From positions 2,108,001 to 2,172,000 of the forward strand of contig OV884015.1 in assembly GCA_930367205.1 (NCBI GenBank): a stretch of DNA of 64,000 nucleotides. The letters are read 5' to 3'. The position numbers and the translations under genes are program-made. A model generated the notes under the pieces. That model had not been told where the DNA came from, searched no databases, and saw nothing but the letters and a program-made list of their open reading frames with translations. This document shows positions 39,811-56,035 of this stretch, one piece after another. How positions within the stretch are numbered: the first letter of the stretch is position 1; each line of letters starts with the position of its first letter. Source of the stretch: Acanthosoma haemorrhoidale. Lineage: Eukaryota > Arthropoda > Insecta > Hemiptera > Acanthosomatidae.

Positions 39811-42131
39811 CATACGATCATATCACGTGATAGAATGAGTGCCAATGATACAGCACACAATTATATTCGACATCATTCATGTTGTATTCATTCGTAACTT
39901 AGATCATACGATCGTATCACGTGATACAATAAGTTCAAATGATGCGGTACACAATCATATTCGACATCATTTGATGTTATATTTACTCGTATCTTATCTC
40001 ATACGATCGTATCACGTGAAACAATGAGTGCTAATGATACATTATACAATCATATTCAACATCATTTGATGTTATCTTCACTCGTAACTTTCATCATACG
40101 ATCGTATCACGTGATACAATGAGTGCCAATGATACGGTACACTATCATATTCGACATCATTTGATGTTATATTCACTCTTGGCTTCAATCATACGATCGT
40201 ATCACGTGATATAATGAGTGGCAATGATGCGGTACACTATCATAATCGACATCATCTGATGTTATTGATACGGTATACCAGCATGGTTGACATCATTTAA
40301 TGTTATATTCACTCGTAAGTTTAATCATACGATCGTATCACGTGATACAATGAGTGTTAATGATACATTATACAATCATATTCAACATCATTTGATGTTA
40401 TCTTCACTCGTAACTTTCATCATACGATCGTATCACGTGATACAATGAGTGCCAATGATACGGTACACTATCATAATCGAAATCATCTGATGTTATTGAT
40501 ACGGTATACCAGCATGGTTGACACCATTTAATGTTATATTCACTCGTAAGTTTAATCATACGATCGTATCACGTGATACAATGAGTGCCAATAATACATT
40601 ATACAATGTATGTAATATTCATAACATACAGTATACAATATGTTATATTCACTGGTACCATGAATCATACGATCGTATCACGTGATACCATGAGTGCTAA
40701 TGATTAGGCACACTATCATATTTGACATCATCTGATGTTATTGATATGGTATACGAGCATGTTTGACATCATTTAATGTTATATTAACTCGTAAGTTTAA
40801 TCATACGATCATATCACGTAAAACAATGAGTGCCAATGATACATTATACAATCATATTCAACATCATTTGATGTTATATTCACTCGTAACTTGAATCATA
40901 CGATCGTATCACGTGATACTATGAGTGTCAATAATTAGGCACACTATCTTATTTGACATCATTAGATGTTATATTCACTCGTAACTTTAATCATACGATC
41001 ATATCACGTGATACAATGAGTGCTACTGATACAGCACACAATCATATTTGACATCAATTGATGTTATGTTCACTCGTAACTTGAATCATACGATTGTATC
41101 ACGTGATACCATGAGTGCTAATGATTAGGCACAAAATCATATTCGACATATTTTGATGTTATGTTCACGCGAAACTTTAATTATACGATCATATCACGTG
41201 ATTGAATGAGTGCCAATGATATGACACACAATCATATTCGACATCATTTGATGTTATATTCACTCGTAACTTGAATCATACGATTGTATCACGTGATACA
41301 ATGAGTGCTAATAATACAGCACACAATCATATTCGACATCATTTGATGTTATATTCACTCGTAACTTGAATCATACGACCGTATCACGTGATTGAATGAA
41401 TGCCAATGATATGGCACACAATCATATTCGACATCATTTGATGTTATATTCACTGGTACCATGAATCATACGATCGTATCACGTGATACCATGAGTGCTA
41501 ATGATACAGCACACAATCTTATTCGACATTATTTGATGTTATATTCACTCGTAACTTGAATCACACGATCGTATCACGTGATACAATGAGTTCAAATGAT
41601 ACGGTACACAATCATATTTGACATCATTTGATGTTATGTTCACTCGTAACTTGAATCATACGATTGTATCACGTGATACAATGAGTGCTAATGATACAGC
41701 ACACAATCATAATCGACATCATTTGATGTTATATTCACTCGTAACTAGTATCATACGACCGTATCACGTGATTGAATGAATGCCAATGATATATCACAAA
41801 ATCATATTCGACATCATTTGATGTTATATTCACTAGTACCATGAATCTTACGATCGTATAACGTGATACCATGAGTGCTAATGATTAGGCACACTATCTT
41901 ATTCAACATCATTTAATGTTATATTCACTCGTAACTTTAATCATACGATCGTATCACGTGATTGAATAAGTGCTAATGATATGGCACACAATCATATTCG
42001 ACATCATCTGATGTTATATTCACTCGTAACTTGAATCATACGATTGTATCACGTGATAAAATGAGTGCTAATGATTAAGCACACTATCTTATTCGACATC
42101 ATTTGATGTTATATTCACTCGTAACTTTAAT
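39811..42131. repeat. 2321-bp HOR copy 10 (class B)
   Basis: Class B. Private variants: ATCTTATCTC (39,992) in place of ATCTTTTCTC and ACATCAATTGATG (41,051), which makes the CATCA/TGATG dyad read CATCAATTGATG, a perfect palindrome. AGTTTAATC replaces AGTTTAAAC at about 40,550. Confidence 0.95.
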
Positions 42132-44430
42132 CATACGATCATATCACGTGATAGAATGAGTGCCAATGATACAGCACACAATTATATTCGACATCATTCA
42201 TGTTGTATTCATTCGTAACTTAAATCATACGATCGTATCACGTGATACAATAAGTTCAAATGATGCGGTACACAATCATATTCGACATCATTTGATGTTA
42301 TATTTACTGGTATCTTTTCTCATACGATCGTATCACGTGAAACAATGAGTGCTAATGATACATTATACAATCATATTCAACATCATTTGATGTTATCTTC
42401 ACTCGTAACTTTCATCATACGACCGTATCACGTGATACAATGAGTGCCAATGATACGGTACACTATCATATTCGACATCATTTGATGTTATATTCACTCT
42501 TGGCTTCAATCATACGATCGTATCACGTGATATAATGAGTGGCAATGATGCGGTACACTATCATAATCGACATCATCTGATGTTATTGATACGGTATACC
42601 AGCATGGTTGACATCATTTAATGTTATATTCACTCGTAAGTTTAATCATTGAGTGTTAATGATACATTATACAATCATATTCAACATCATTTGATGTTAT
42701 CTTCACTCGTAACTTTCATCATACGATCGTATCACGTGATACAATGAGTGCCAATGATACGGTACACTATCATAATCGAAATCATCTGGTGTTATTGATA
42801 CGGTATACCAGCATGGTTGACACCATTTAATGTTATATTCACTCGTAAGTTTAAACATACGATCGTATCACGTGATACAATGAGTGCCAATAATACATTA
42901 TACAATGTATGTAATATTCATAACATACAGTATACAATATGTTATATTCACTGGTACCATGAATCATACGATCGTATCACGTGATACCATGAGTGCTAAT
43001 GATTAGGCACACTATCATATTTGACATCATCTGATGTTATTGATACGGTATACGAGCATGTTTGACATCATTTAATGTTATATTAACTCGTAAGTTTAAT
43101 CATACGATCATATCACGTAAAACAATGAGTGCCAATGATACATTATACAATCATATTCAACATCATTTGATGTTATATTCACTCGTAACTTGAATCATAC
43201 GATCGTATCACGTGATACTATGATTGTCAATAATTAGGCACACTATCTTATTTGACATCATTAGATGTTATATTCACTCGTAACTTTAATCATACGATCA
43301 TATCACGTGATACAATGAGTGCTACTGATACAGCACACAATCATATTCGACATCATTTGATGTTATATTCACTCGTAACTTGAATCATACGATTGTATCA
43401 CGTGATACAATGAGTGCTAATGATACAGCACACAATCATATTCGACATCATTTGATGTTATATTCACTCGTAACTTGAATCATACGACCGTATCACGTGA
43501 TTGAATGAATGCCAATGATATGGCACACAATCATATTCGACATCATTTGATGTTATATTCACTGGTACCATGAATCATATGATCGTATCACGTGATACTA
43601 TGAGTGCTAATGATACAGCACACAATCTTATTCGACATTATTTGATGTTATATTCACTCGTAACTTGAATCATACGATGGTATCACGTGATACAATGAGT
43701 GCCAATGATACGGCACACTATCATATTCGACATCATTTGATGCTATATTTACTCGTAACTTTAATCATACGATCGTATCACGTGAAACAACGAGTGCTAA
43801 TGATGCGGTACACTATCATATTCCACATCATTTGATGTTATGTTCACGCGAAACTTTAATCATACAATCATATCACGTGATTGAATGAGTGCCAATGATA
43901 TAGTACACTATCATATTCGACATCATTTGATGTTATGTTCACCCGAAACTTCAATCATACGATTGTATCACGTGATACAATGAGTGCTAATGATACAGCA
44001 CACAATCATATTCGACATCATTTGATGTTATATTCACTCGTAACTTGAATCATACGACCGTATCACGTGATTGAATGAATGCCAATGATATATCACAAAA
44101 TCATATTCGACATCATTTGATGTTATATTCACTAGTACCATGAATCTTACGATCGTATAACGTGATACCATGAGTGCTAATGATTAGGCACACTATCTTA
44201 TTCAACATCATTTAATGTTATATTCACTCGTAACTTTAATCATACGATCGTATCACGTGATTGAATAAGTGCTAATAATATGGCACACAATCATATTCGA
44301 CATCATCTGATGTTATATTCACTCGTAACTTGAATCATACGATTGTATCACGTGATAAAATGAGTGCTAATGGTTAAGCACACTATCTTATTCGACATCA
44401 TTTGATGTTATATTCACTCGTAACTTTAAT
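42132..44430. repeat. HOR copy 11 (class A, 2299 bp, 22-bp deletion)
   Basis: Class A copy that is 22 bp short. At 42,646-42,652 TCAT runs straight into TGAGTG, removing both overlapping palindromes of that monomer. Other variants: CTATGATTGTCAAT (43,218), ACTGGTATC (42,306, shared with 17,713) and GGTTAAGC in the last monomer (44,372). Confidence 0.95.
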
Positions 44431-46751
44431 CATACGATCATATCACGTGATAGAATGAGTGCCAATGATACAGCACACAATTATATTCGACATCATTCAT
44501 GTTGTATTCATTCGTAACTTAGATCATACGATCGTATCACGTGATACAATAAGTTCAAATGATGCGGTACACAATCATATTCGACATCATTTGATGTTAT
44601 ATTTACTCGTATCTTTTCTCATACGATCGTATCACGTGAAACAATGAGTGCTAATGATACATTATACAATCATATTCAACATCATTTGATGTTATCTTCA
44701 CTCGTAACTTTCATCATACGATCGTATCACGTGATACAATGAGTGCCAATGATACGGTACACTATCATATTCGACATCATTTGATGTTATATTCACTCTT
44801 GGCTTCAATCATACGATCGTATCACGTGATATAATGAGTGGCAATGATGCGGTACACTATCATAATCGACATCATCTGATGTTATTGATACGGTATACCA
44901 GCATGGTTGACATCATTTAATGTTATATTCACTCGTAACTTTAATCATACGATCGTATCACGTGATACAATGAGTGTTAATGATACATTATACAATCATA
45001 TTCAACATCATTTGATGTTATCTTCACTCGTAACTTTCATCATACGATCGTATCACGTGATACAATGAGTGCCAATGATACGGTACACTATCATAATCGA
45101 AATCATCTGATGTTATTGATACGGTATACCAGCATGGTTGACACCATTTAATGTTATATTCACTCGTAAGTTTAATCATACGATCGTATCACGTGATACA
45201 ATGAGTGCCAATAATACATTATACAATGTATGTAATATTCATAACATACAGTATACAATATGTTATATTCACTGGTACCATGAATCATACGATCGTATCA
45301 CGTGATACCATGAGTGCTAATGATTAGGCACACTATCATATTTGACATCATCTGATGTTATTGATATGGTATACGAGCATGTTTGACATCATTTAATGTT
45401 ATATTAACTCGTAAGTTTAATCATACGATCATATCACGTAAAACAATGAGTGCCAATGATACATTATACAATCATATTCAACATCATTTGATGTTATATT
45501 CACTCGTAACTTGAATCATACGATCGTATCACGTGATACTATGAGTGTCAATAATTAGGCACACTATCTTATTTGACATCATTAGATGTTATATTCACTC
45601 GTAACTTTAATCATACGATCATATCACGTGATACAATGAGTGCTACTGATACAGCACACAATCATATTTGACATCATTTGATGTTATGTTCACTCGTAAC
45701 TTGAATCATACGATTGTATCACGTGATACCATGAGTGCTAATGATTAGGCACAAAATCATATTCGACATATTTTGATGTTATGTTCACGCGAAACTTTAA
45801 TTATACGATCATATCACGTGATTGAATGAGTGCCAATGATATGACACACAATCATATTCGACATCATTTGATGTTATATTCACTCGTAACTTGAATCATA
45901 CGATTGTATCACGTGATACAATGAGTGCTAATGATACAGCACACAATCATATTCGACATCATTTGATGTTATATTCACTCGTAACTTGAATCATACGACC
46001 GTATCACGTGATTGAATGAATGCCAATGATATGGCACACAATCATATTCGACATCATTTGATGTTATATTCACTGGTACCATGAATCATACGATCGTATC
46101 ACGTGATACCATGAGTGCTAATGATACAGCACACAATCTTATTCGACATTATTTGATGTTATATTCACTCGTAACTTGAATCACACGATCGTATCACGTG
46201 ATACAATGAGTTCAAATGATACGGTACACAATCATATTTGACATCATTTGATGTTATGTTCACTCGTAACTTGAATCATACGATTGTATCACGTGATACA
46301 ATGAGTGCTAATGATACAGCACACAATCATAATCGACATCATTTGATGTTATATTCACTCGTAACTAGTATCATACGACCGTATCACGTGATTGAATGAA
46401 TGCCAATGATATATCACAAAATCATATTCGACATCATTTGATGTTATATTCACTAGTACCATGAATCTTACGATCGTATAACGTGATACCATGAGTGCTA
46501 ATGATTAGGCACACTATCTTATTCAACATCATTTAATGTTATATTCACTCGTAACTTTAATCATACGATCGTATCACGTGATTGAATAAGTGCTAATGAT
46601 ATGGCACACAATCATATTCGACATCATCTGATGTTATATTCACTCGTAACTTGAATCATACGATTGTATCACGTGATAAAATGAGTGCTAATGATTAAGC
46701 ACACTATCTTATTCGACATCATTTGATGTTATATTCACTCGTAACTTTAAT
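44431..46751. repeat. 2321-bp HOR copy 12 (class B; first of super-unit 1)
   Basis: Class B. Private variants: CTCGTAACTTTAATC (44,933) where others have AAGTTTAATC, and GCTAATGATACAGC at 45,928 where class B copies have GCTAATAATACAGC. Confidence 0.95.
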
Positions 46752-49072
46752 CATACGATCATATCACGTGATAGAATGAGTGCCAATGATACAGCACACA
46801 ATTATATTCGACATCATTCATGTTGTATTCATTCGTAACTTAGATCATACGATCGTATCACGTGATACAATAAGTTCAAATGATGCGGTACACAATCATA
46901 TTCGACATCATTTGATGTTATATTTACTCGTATCTTTTCTCATACGATCGTATCACGTGAAACAATGAGTGCTAATGATACATTATACAATCATATTCAA
47001 CATCATTTGATGTTATCTTCACTCGTAACTTTCATCATACGATCGTATCACGTGATACAATGAGTGCCAATGATACGGTACACTATCATATTCGACATCA
47101 TTTGATGTTATATTCACTCTTGGCTTCAATCATACGATCGTATCACGTGATATAATGAGTGGCAATGATGCGGTACACTATCATAATCGACATCATCTGA
47201 TGTTATTGATACGGTATACCAGCATGGTTGACATCATTTAATGTTATATTCACTCGTAAGTTTAATCATACGATCGTATCACGTGATACAATGAGTGTTA
47301 ATGATACATTATACAATCATATTCAACATCATTTGATGTTATCTTCACTCGTAACTTTCATCATACGATCGTATCACGTGATACAATGAGTGCCAATGAT
47401 ACGGTACACTATCATAATCGAAATCATCTGATGTTATTGATACGGTATACCAGCATGGTTGACACCATTTAATGTTATATTCACTCGTAAGTTTAAACAT
47501 ACGATCGTATCACGTGATACAATGAGTGCCAATAATACATTATACAATGTATGTAATATTCATAACATACAGTATACAATATGTTATATTCACTGGTACC
47601 ATGAATCATACGATCGTATCACGTGATACCATGAGTGCTAATGATTAGGCACACTATCATATTTGACATCATCTGATGTTATTGATATGGTATACGAGCA
47701 TGTTTGACATCATTTAATGTTATATTAACTCGTAAGTTTAATCATACGATCATATCACGTAAAACAATGAGTGCCAATGATACATTATACAATCATATTC
47801 AACATCATTTGATGTTATATTCACTCGTAACTTGAATCATACGATCGTATCACGTGATACTATGAGTGTCAATAATTAGGCACACTATCTTATTTGACAT
47901 CATTAGATGTTATATTCACTCGTAACTTTAATCATACGATCATATCACGTGATACAATGAGTGCTACTGATACAGCACACAATCATATTTGACATCATTT
48001 GATGTTATGTTCACTCGTAACTTGAATCATACGATTGTATCACGTGATACCATGAGTGCTAATGATTAGGCACAAAATCATATTCGACATATTTTGATGT
48101 TATGTTCACGCGAAACTTTAATTATACGATCATATCACGTGATTGAATGAGTGCCAATGATATGACACACAATCATATTCGACATCATTTGATGTTATAT
48201 TCACTCGTAACTTGAATCATACGATTGTATCACGTGATACAATGAGTGCTAATAATACAGCACACAATCATATTCGACATCATTTGATGATATATTCACT
48301 CGTAACTTGAATCATACGACCGTATCACGTGATTGAATGAATGCCAATGATATGGCACACAATCATATTCGACATCATTTGATGTTATATTCACTGGTAC
48401 CATGAATCATACGATCGTATCACGTGATACCATGAGTGCTAATGATACAGCACACAATCTTATTCGACATTATTTGATGTTATATTCACTCGTAACTTGA
48501 ATCACACGATCGTATCACGTGATACAATGAGTTCAAATGATACGGTACACAATCATATTTGACATCATTTGATGTTATGTTCACTCGTAACTTGAATCAT
48601 ACGATTGTATCACGTGATACAATGAGTGCTAATGATACAGCACACAATCATAATCGACATCATTTGATGTTATATTCACTCGTAACTAGTATCATACGAC
48701 CGTATCACGTGATTGAATGAATGCCAATGATATATCACAAAATCATATTCGACATCATTTGATGTTATATTCACTAGTACCATGAATCTTACGATCGTAT
48801 AACGTGATACCATGAGTGCTAATGATTAGGCACACTATCTTATTCAACATCATTTAATGTTATATTCACTCGTAACTTTAATCATACGATCGTATCACGT
48901 GATTGAATAAGTGCTAATGATATGGCACACAATCATATTCGACATCATCTGATGTTATATTCACTCGTAACTTGAATCATACGATTGTATCACGTGATAA
49001 AATGAGTGCTAATGATTAAGCACACTATCTTATTCGACATCATTTGATGTTATATTCACTCGTAACTTTAAT
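46752..49072. repeat. 2321-bp HOR copy 13 (class B; second of super-unit 1)
   Basis: Class B, matching copies 12, 16 and 17. Private variant TTGATGATATATTC at 48,285. Confidence 0.95.
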
Positions 49073-51393
49073 CATACGATCATATCACGTGATAGAATGA
49101 GTGCCAATGATACAGCACACAATTATATTCGACATCATTCATGTTGTATTCATTCGTAACTTAAATCATACGATCGTATCACGTGATACAATAAGTTCAA
49201 ATGATGCGGTACACAATCATATTCGACATCATTTGATGTTATATTTACTCGTATCTTTTCTCATACGATCGTATCACGTGAAACAATGAGTGCTAATGAT
49301 ACATTATACAATCATATTCAACATCATTTGATGTTATCTTCACTCGTAACTTTCATCATACGACCGTATCACGTGATACAATGAGTGCCAATGATACGGT
49401 ACACTATCATATTCGACATCATTTGATGTTATATTCACTCTTGGCTTCAATCATACGATCGTATCACGTGATATAATGAGTGGCAATGATGCGGTACACT
49501 ATCATAATCGACATCATCTGATGTTATTGATACGGTATACCAGCATGGTTGACATCATTTAATGTTATATTCACTCGTAAGTTTAATCATACGATCGTAT
49601 CACGTGATACAATGAGTGTTAATGATACATTATACAATCATATTCAACATCATTTGATGTTATCTTCACTCGTAACTTTCATCATACGATCGTATCACGT
49701 GATACAATGAGTGCCAATGATACGGTACACTATCATAATCGAAATCATCTGGTGTTATTGATACGGTATACCAGCATGGTTGACACCATTTAATGTTATA
49801 TTCACTCGTAAGTTTAAACATACGATCGTATCACGTGATACAATGAGTGCCAATAATACATTATACAATGTATGTAATATTCATAACATACAGTATACAA
49901 TATGTTATATTCACTGGTACCATGAATCATACGATCGTATCACGTGATACCATGAGTGCTAATGATTAGGCACACTATCATATTTGACATCATCTGATGT
50001 TATTGATATGGTATACGAGCATGTTTGACATCATTTAATGTTATATTAACTCGTAAGTTTAATCATACGATCATATCACGTAAAACAATGAGTGCCAATG
50101 ATACATTATACAATCATATTCAACATCATTTGATGTTATATTCACTCGTAACTTGAATCATACGATCGTATCACGTGATACTATGAGTGTCAATAATTAG
50201 GCACACTATCTTATTTGACATCATTAGATGTTATATTCACTCGTAACTTTAATCATACGATCGTATCACGTGATACAATGAGTGCTACTGATACAGCACA
50301 CAATCATATTTGACATCATTTGATGTTATGTTCACTCGTAACTTGAATCATACGATTGTATCACGTGATACCATGAGTGCTAATGATTAGGCACAAAATC
50401 ATATTCGACATATTTTGATGTTATGTTCACGCGAAACTTTAATTATACGATCATATCACGTGATTGAATGAGTGCCAATGATATGACACACAATCATATT
50501 CGACATCATTTGATGTTATATTCACTCGTAACTTGAATCATACGATTGTATCACGTGATACAATGAGTGCTAATAATACAGCACACAATCATATTCGACA
50601 TCATTTGATGTTATATTCACTCGTAACTTGAATCATACGATGGTATCACGTGATACAATGAGTGCCAATGATACGGCACACTATCATATTCGACATCATT
50701 TGATGCTATATTTACTCGTAACTTTAATCATACGATCGTATCACGTGAAACAACGAGTGCTAATGATACAGCACACTATCATATTCCACATCATTTGATG
50801 TTATGTTCACGCGAAACTTTAATCATACAATCATATCACGTGATTGAATGAGTGCCAATGATATAGTACACTATCATATTCGACATCATTTGATGTTATG
50901 TTCACCCGAAACTTCAATCATACGATTGTATCACGTGATACAATGAGTGCTAATGATACAGCACACAATCATATTCGACATCATTTGATGTTATATTCAC
51001 TCGTAACTAGTATCATACGACCGTATCACGTGATTGAATGAATGCCAATGATATATCACAAAATCATATTCGACATCATTTGATGTTATATTCACTAGTA
51101 CCATGAATCTTACGATCGTATAACGTGATACCATGAGTGCTAATGATTAGGCACACTATCTTATTCAACATCATTTAATGTTATATTCACTCGTAACTTT
51201 AATCATACGATCGTATCACGTGATTGAATAAGTGCTAATGATATGGCACACAATCATATTCGACATCATCTGATGTTATATTCACTCGTAACTTGAATCA
51301 TACGATTGTATCACGTGATAAAATGAGTGCTAATGATTAAGCACACTATCTTATTCGACATCATTTGATGTTATATTCACTCGTAACTTTAAT
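49073..51393. repeat. 2321-bp HOR copy 14 (class B/A recombinant; third of super-unit 1)
   Basis: Starts class B (ATATTTGACATC, 50,307) and changes to class A at about 50,637 (CATACGATGGTATC, then GATACGGCACACTATC). The CAACGAGTG monomer carries GATACAGCACACTATC (50,764) instead of GATGCGG, a change shared only with copy 18. CTTAAATCAT marker variant present. Confidence 0.94.
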
Positions 51394-53714
51394 CATACGA
51401 TCATATCACGTGATAGAATGAGTGCCAATGATACAGCACACAATTATATTCGACATCATTCATGTTGTATTCATTCGTAACTTAGATCATACGATCGTAT
51501 CACGTGATACAATAAGTTCAAATGATGCGGTACACAATCATATTCGACATCATTTGATGTTATATTTACTCGTATCTTTTCTCATACGATCGTATCACGT
51601 GAAACAATGAGTGCTAATGATACATTATACAATCATATTCAACATCATTTGATGTTATCTTCACTCGTAACTTTCATCATACGACCGTATCACGTGATAC
51701 AATGAGTGCCAATGATACGGTACACTATCATATTCGACATCATTTGATGTTATATTCACTCTTGGCTTCAATCATACGATCGTATCACGTGATATAATGA
51801 GTGGCAATGATGCGGTACACTATCATAATCGACATCATCTGATGTTATTGATACGGTATACCAGCATGGTTGACATCATTTAATGTTATATTCACTCGTA
51901 AGTTTAATCATACGATCGTATCACGTGATACAATGAGTGCTAATGATACATTATACAATCATATTCAACATCATTTGATGTTATCTTCACTCGTAACTTT
52001 CATCATACGATCGTATCACGTGATACAATGAGTGCCAATGATACGGTACACTATCATAATCGAAATCATCTGGTGTTATTGATACGGTATACCAGCATGG
52101 TTGACACCATTTAATGTTATATTCACTCGTAAGTTTAAACATACGATCGTATCACGTGATACAATGAGTGCCAATAATACATTATACAATGTATGTAATA
52201 TTCATAACATACAGTATACAATATGTTATATTCACTGGTACCATGAATCATACGATCGTATCACGTGATACCATGAGTGCTAATGATTAGGCACACTATC
52301 ATATTTGACATCATCTGATGTTATTGATACGGTATACGAGCATGTTTGACATCATTTAATGTTATATTAACTCGTAAGTTTAATCATACGATCATATCAC
52401 GTAAAACAATGAGTGCCAATGATACATTATACAATCATATTCAACATCATTTGATGTTATATTCACTCGTAACTTGAATCATACGATCGTATCACGTGAT
52501 ACTATGAGTGTCAATAATTAGGCACACTATCTTATTTGACATCATTAGATGTTATATTCACTCGTAACTTTAATCATACGATCATATCACGTGATACAAT
52601 GAGTGCTACTGATACAGCACACAATCATATTCGACATCATTTGATGTTATATTCACTCGTAACTTGAATCATACGATTGTATCACGTGATACAATGAGTG
52701 CTAATGATACAGCACACAATCATATTCGACATCATTTGATGTTATATTCACTCGTAACTTTAATCATACGACCGTATCACGTGATTGAATGAATGCCAAT
52801 GATATGGCACACAATCATATTCGACATCATTTGATGTTATATTCACTGGTACCATGAATCATATGATCGTATCACGTGATACTATGAGTGCTAATGATAC
52901 AGCACACAATCTTATTCGACATTATTTGATGTTATATTCACTCGTAACTTGAATCATACGATGGTATCACGTGATACAATGAGTGCTAATGATACGGCAC
53001 ACTATCATATTCGACATCATTTGATGCTATATTTACTCGTAACTTTAATCATACGATCGTATCACGTGAAACAACGAGTGCTAATGATGCGGTACACTAT
53101 CATATTCCACATCATTTGATGTTATGTTCACGCGAAACTTTAATCATACAATCATATCACGTGATTGAATGAGTGCCAATGATATAGTACACTATCATAT
53201 TCGACATCATTTGATGTTATGTTCACCCGAAACTTCAATCATACGATCGTATCACGTGATACAATGAGTGCTAATGATACAGCACACAATCATATTCGAC
53301 ATCATTTGATGTTATATTCACTCGTAACTAGTATCATACGACCGTATCACGTGATTGAATGAATGCCAATGATATATCACAAAATCATATTCGACATCAT
53401 TTGATGTTATATTCACTAGTACCATGAATCTTACGATCGTATAACGTGATACCATGAGTGCTAATGATTAGGCACACTATCTTATTCAACATCATTTAAT
53501 GTTATATTCACTCGTAACTTTAATCATACGATCGTATCACGTGATTGAATAAGTGCTAATAATATGGCACACAATCATATTCGACATCATCTGATGTTAT
53601 ATTCACTCGTAACTTGAATCATACGATTGTATCACGTGATAAAATGAGTGCTAATGGTTAAGCACACTATCTTATTCGACATCATTTGATGTTATATTCA
53701 CTCGTAACTTTAAT
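51394..53714. repeat. 2321-bp HOR copy 15 (class A; fourth of super-unit 1)
   Basis: Class A. Variants: ACTTTAATCATACGACC (52,757), GAGTGCTAATGATACGGC (52,981) and GGTTAAGC in the last monomer (53,656), which lies exactly 9284 bp from the same change in copy 11. Confidence 0.95.
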
Positions 53715-56035
53715 CATACGATCATATCACGTGATAGAATGAGTGCCAATGATACAGCACACAATTATATTCGACATCATTCATGTTGTATTCATTCGTA
53801 ACTTAGATCATACGATCGTATCACGTGATACAATAAGTTCAAATGATGCGGTACACAATCATATTCGACATCATTTGATGTTATATTTACTCGTATCTTT
53901 TCTCATACGATCGTATCACGTGAAACAATGAGTGCTAATGATACATTATACAATCATATTCAACATCATTTGATGTTATCTTCACTCGTAACTTTCATCA
54001 TACGATCGTATCACGTGATACAATGAGTGCCAATGATACGGTACACTATCATATTCGACATCATTTGATGTTATATTCACTCTTGGCTTCAATCATACGA
54101 TCGTATCACGTGATATAATGAGTGGCAATGATGCGGTACACTATCATAATCGACATCATCTGATGTTATTGATACGGTATACCAGCATGGTTGACATCAT
54201 TTAATGTTATATTCACTCGTAAGTTTAATCATACGATCGTATCACGTGATACAATGAGTGTTAATGATACATTATACAATCATATTCAACATCATTTGAT
54301 GTTATCTTCACTCGTAACTTTCATCATACGATCGTATCACGTGATACAATGAGTGCCAATGATACGGTACACTATCATAATCGAAATCATCTGATGTTAT
54401 TGATACGGTATACCAGCATGGTTGACACCATTTAATGTTATATTCACTCGTAAGTTTAAACATACGATCGTATCACGTGATACAATGAGTGCCAATAATA
54501 CATTATACAATGTATGTAATATTCATAACATACAGTATACAATATGTTATATTCACTGGTACCATGAATCATACGATCGTATCACGTGATACCATGAGTG
54601 CTAATGATTAGGCACACTATCATATTTGACATCATCTGATGTTATTGATATGGTATACGAGCATGTTTGACATCATTTAATGTTATATTAACTCGTAAGT
54701 TTAATCATACGATCATATCACGTAAAACAATGAGTGCCAATGATACATTATACAATCATATTCAACATCATTTGATGTTATATTCACTCGTAACTTGAAT
54801 CATACGATCGTATCACGTGATACTATGAGTGTCAATAATTAGGCACACTATCTTATTTGACATCATTAGATGTTATATTCACTCGTAACTTTAATCATAC
54901 GATCATATCACGTGATACAATGAGTGCTACTGATACAGCACACAATCATATTTGACATCATTTGATGTTATGTTCACTCGTAACTTGAATCATACGATTG
55001 TATCACGTGATACCATGAGTGCTAATGATTAGGCACAAAATCATATTCGACATATTTTGATGTTATGTTCACGCGAAACTTTAATTATACGATCATATCA
55101 CGTGATTGAATGAGTGCCAATGATATGACACACAATCATATTCGACATCATTTGATGTTATATTCACTCGTAACTTGAATCATACGATTGTATCACGTGA
55201 TACAATGAGTGCTAATAATACAGCACACAATCATATTCGACATCATTTGATGTTATATTCACTCGTAACTTGAATCATACGACCGTATCACGTGATTGAA
55301 TGAATGCCAATGATATGGCACACAATCATATTCGACATCATTTGATGTTATATTCACTGGTACCATGAATCATACGATCGTATCACGTGATACCATGAGT
55401 GCTAATGATACAGCACACAATCTTATTCGACATTATTTGATGTTATATTCACTCGTAACTTGAATCACACGATCGTATCACGTGATACAATGAGTTCAAA
55501 TGATACGGTACACAATCATATTTGACATCATTTGATGTTATGTTCACTCGTAACTTGAATCATACGATTGTATCACGTGATACAATGAGTGCTAATGATA
55601 CAGCACACAATCATAATCGACATCATTTGATGTTATATTCACTCGTAACTTGTATCATACGACCGTATCACGTGATTGAATGAATGCCAATGATATATCA
55701 CAAAATCATATTCGACATCATTTGATGTTATATTCACTAGTACCATGAATCTTACGATCGTATAACGTGATACCATGAGTGCTAATGATTAGGCACACTA
55801 TCTTATTCAACATCATTTAATGTTATATTCACTCGTAACTTTAATCATACGATCGTATCACGTGATTGAATAAGTGCTAATGATATGGCACACAATCATA
55901 TTCGACATCATCTGATGTTATATTCACTCGTAACTTGAATCATACGATTGTATCACGTGATAAAATGAGTGCTAATGATTAAGCACACTATCTTATTCGA
56001 CATCATTTGATGTTATATTCACTCGTAACTTTAAT
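53715..56035. repeat. 2321-bp HOR copy 16 (class B; first of super-unit 2)
   Basis: Class B and close to the class consensus. One private change: ACTTGTATCATACGACC at 55,648, where most copies have ACTAGTATC. Confidence 0.95.

Larger units (their letters stand above)
44431..53714. repeat. 9284-bp super-HOR, copy 1
   Basis: Four successive HOR copies (12-15) in the order B, B, B/A, A, with marker-site variants G, G, A, G in CTTAGATC/CTTAAATC. The next four copies repeat this order. The recombinant third copy and its GATACAGCACACTATC change at 50,764 are the strongest evidence. Confidence 0.8.
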
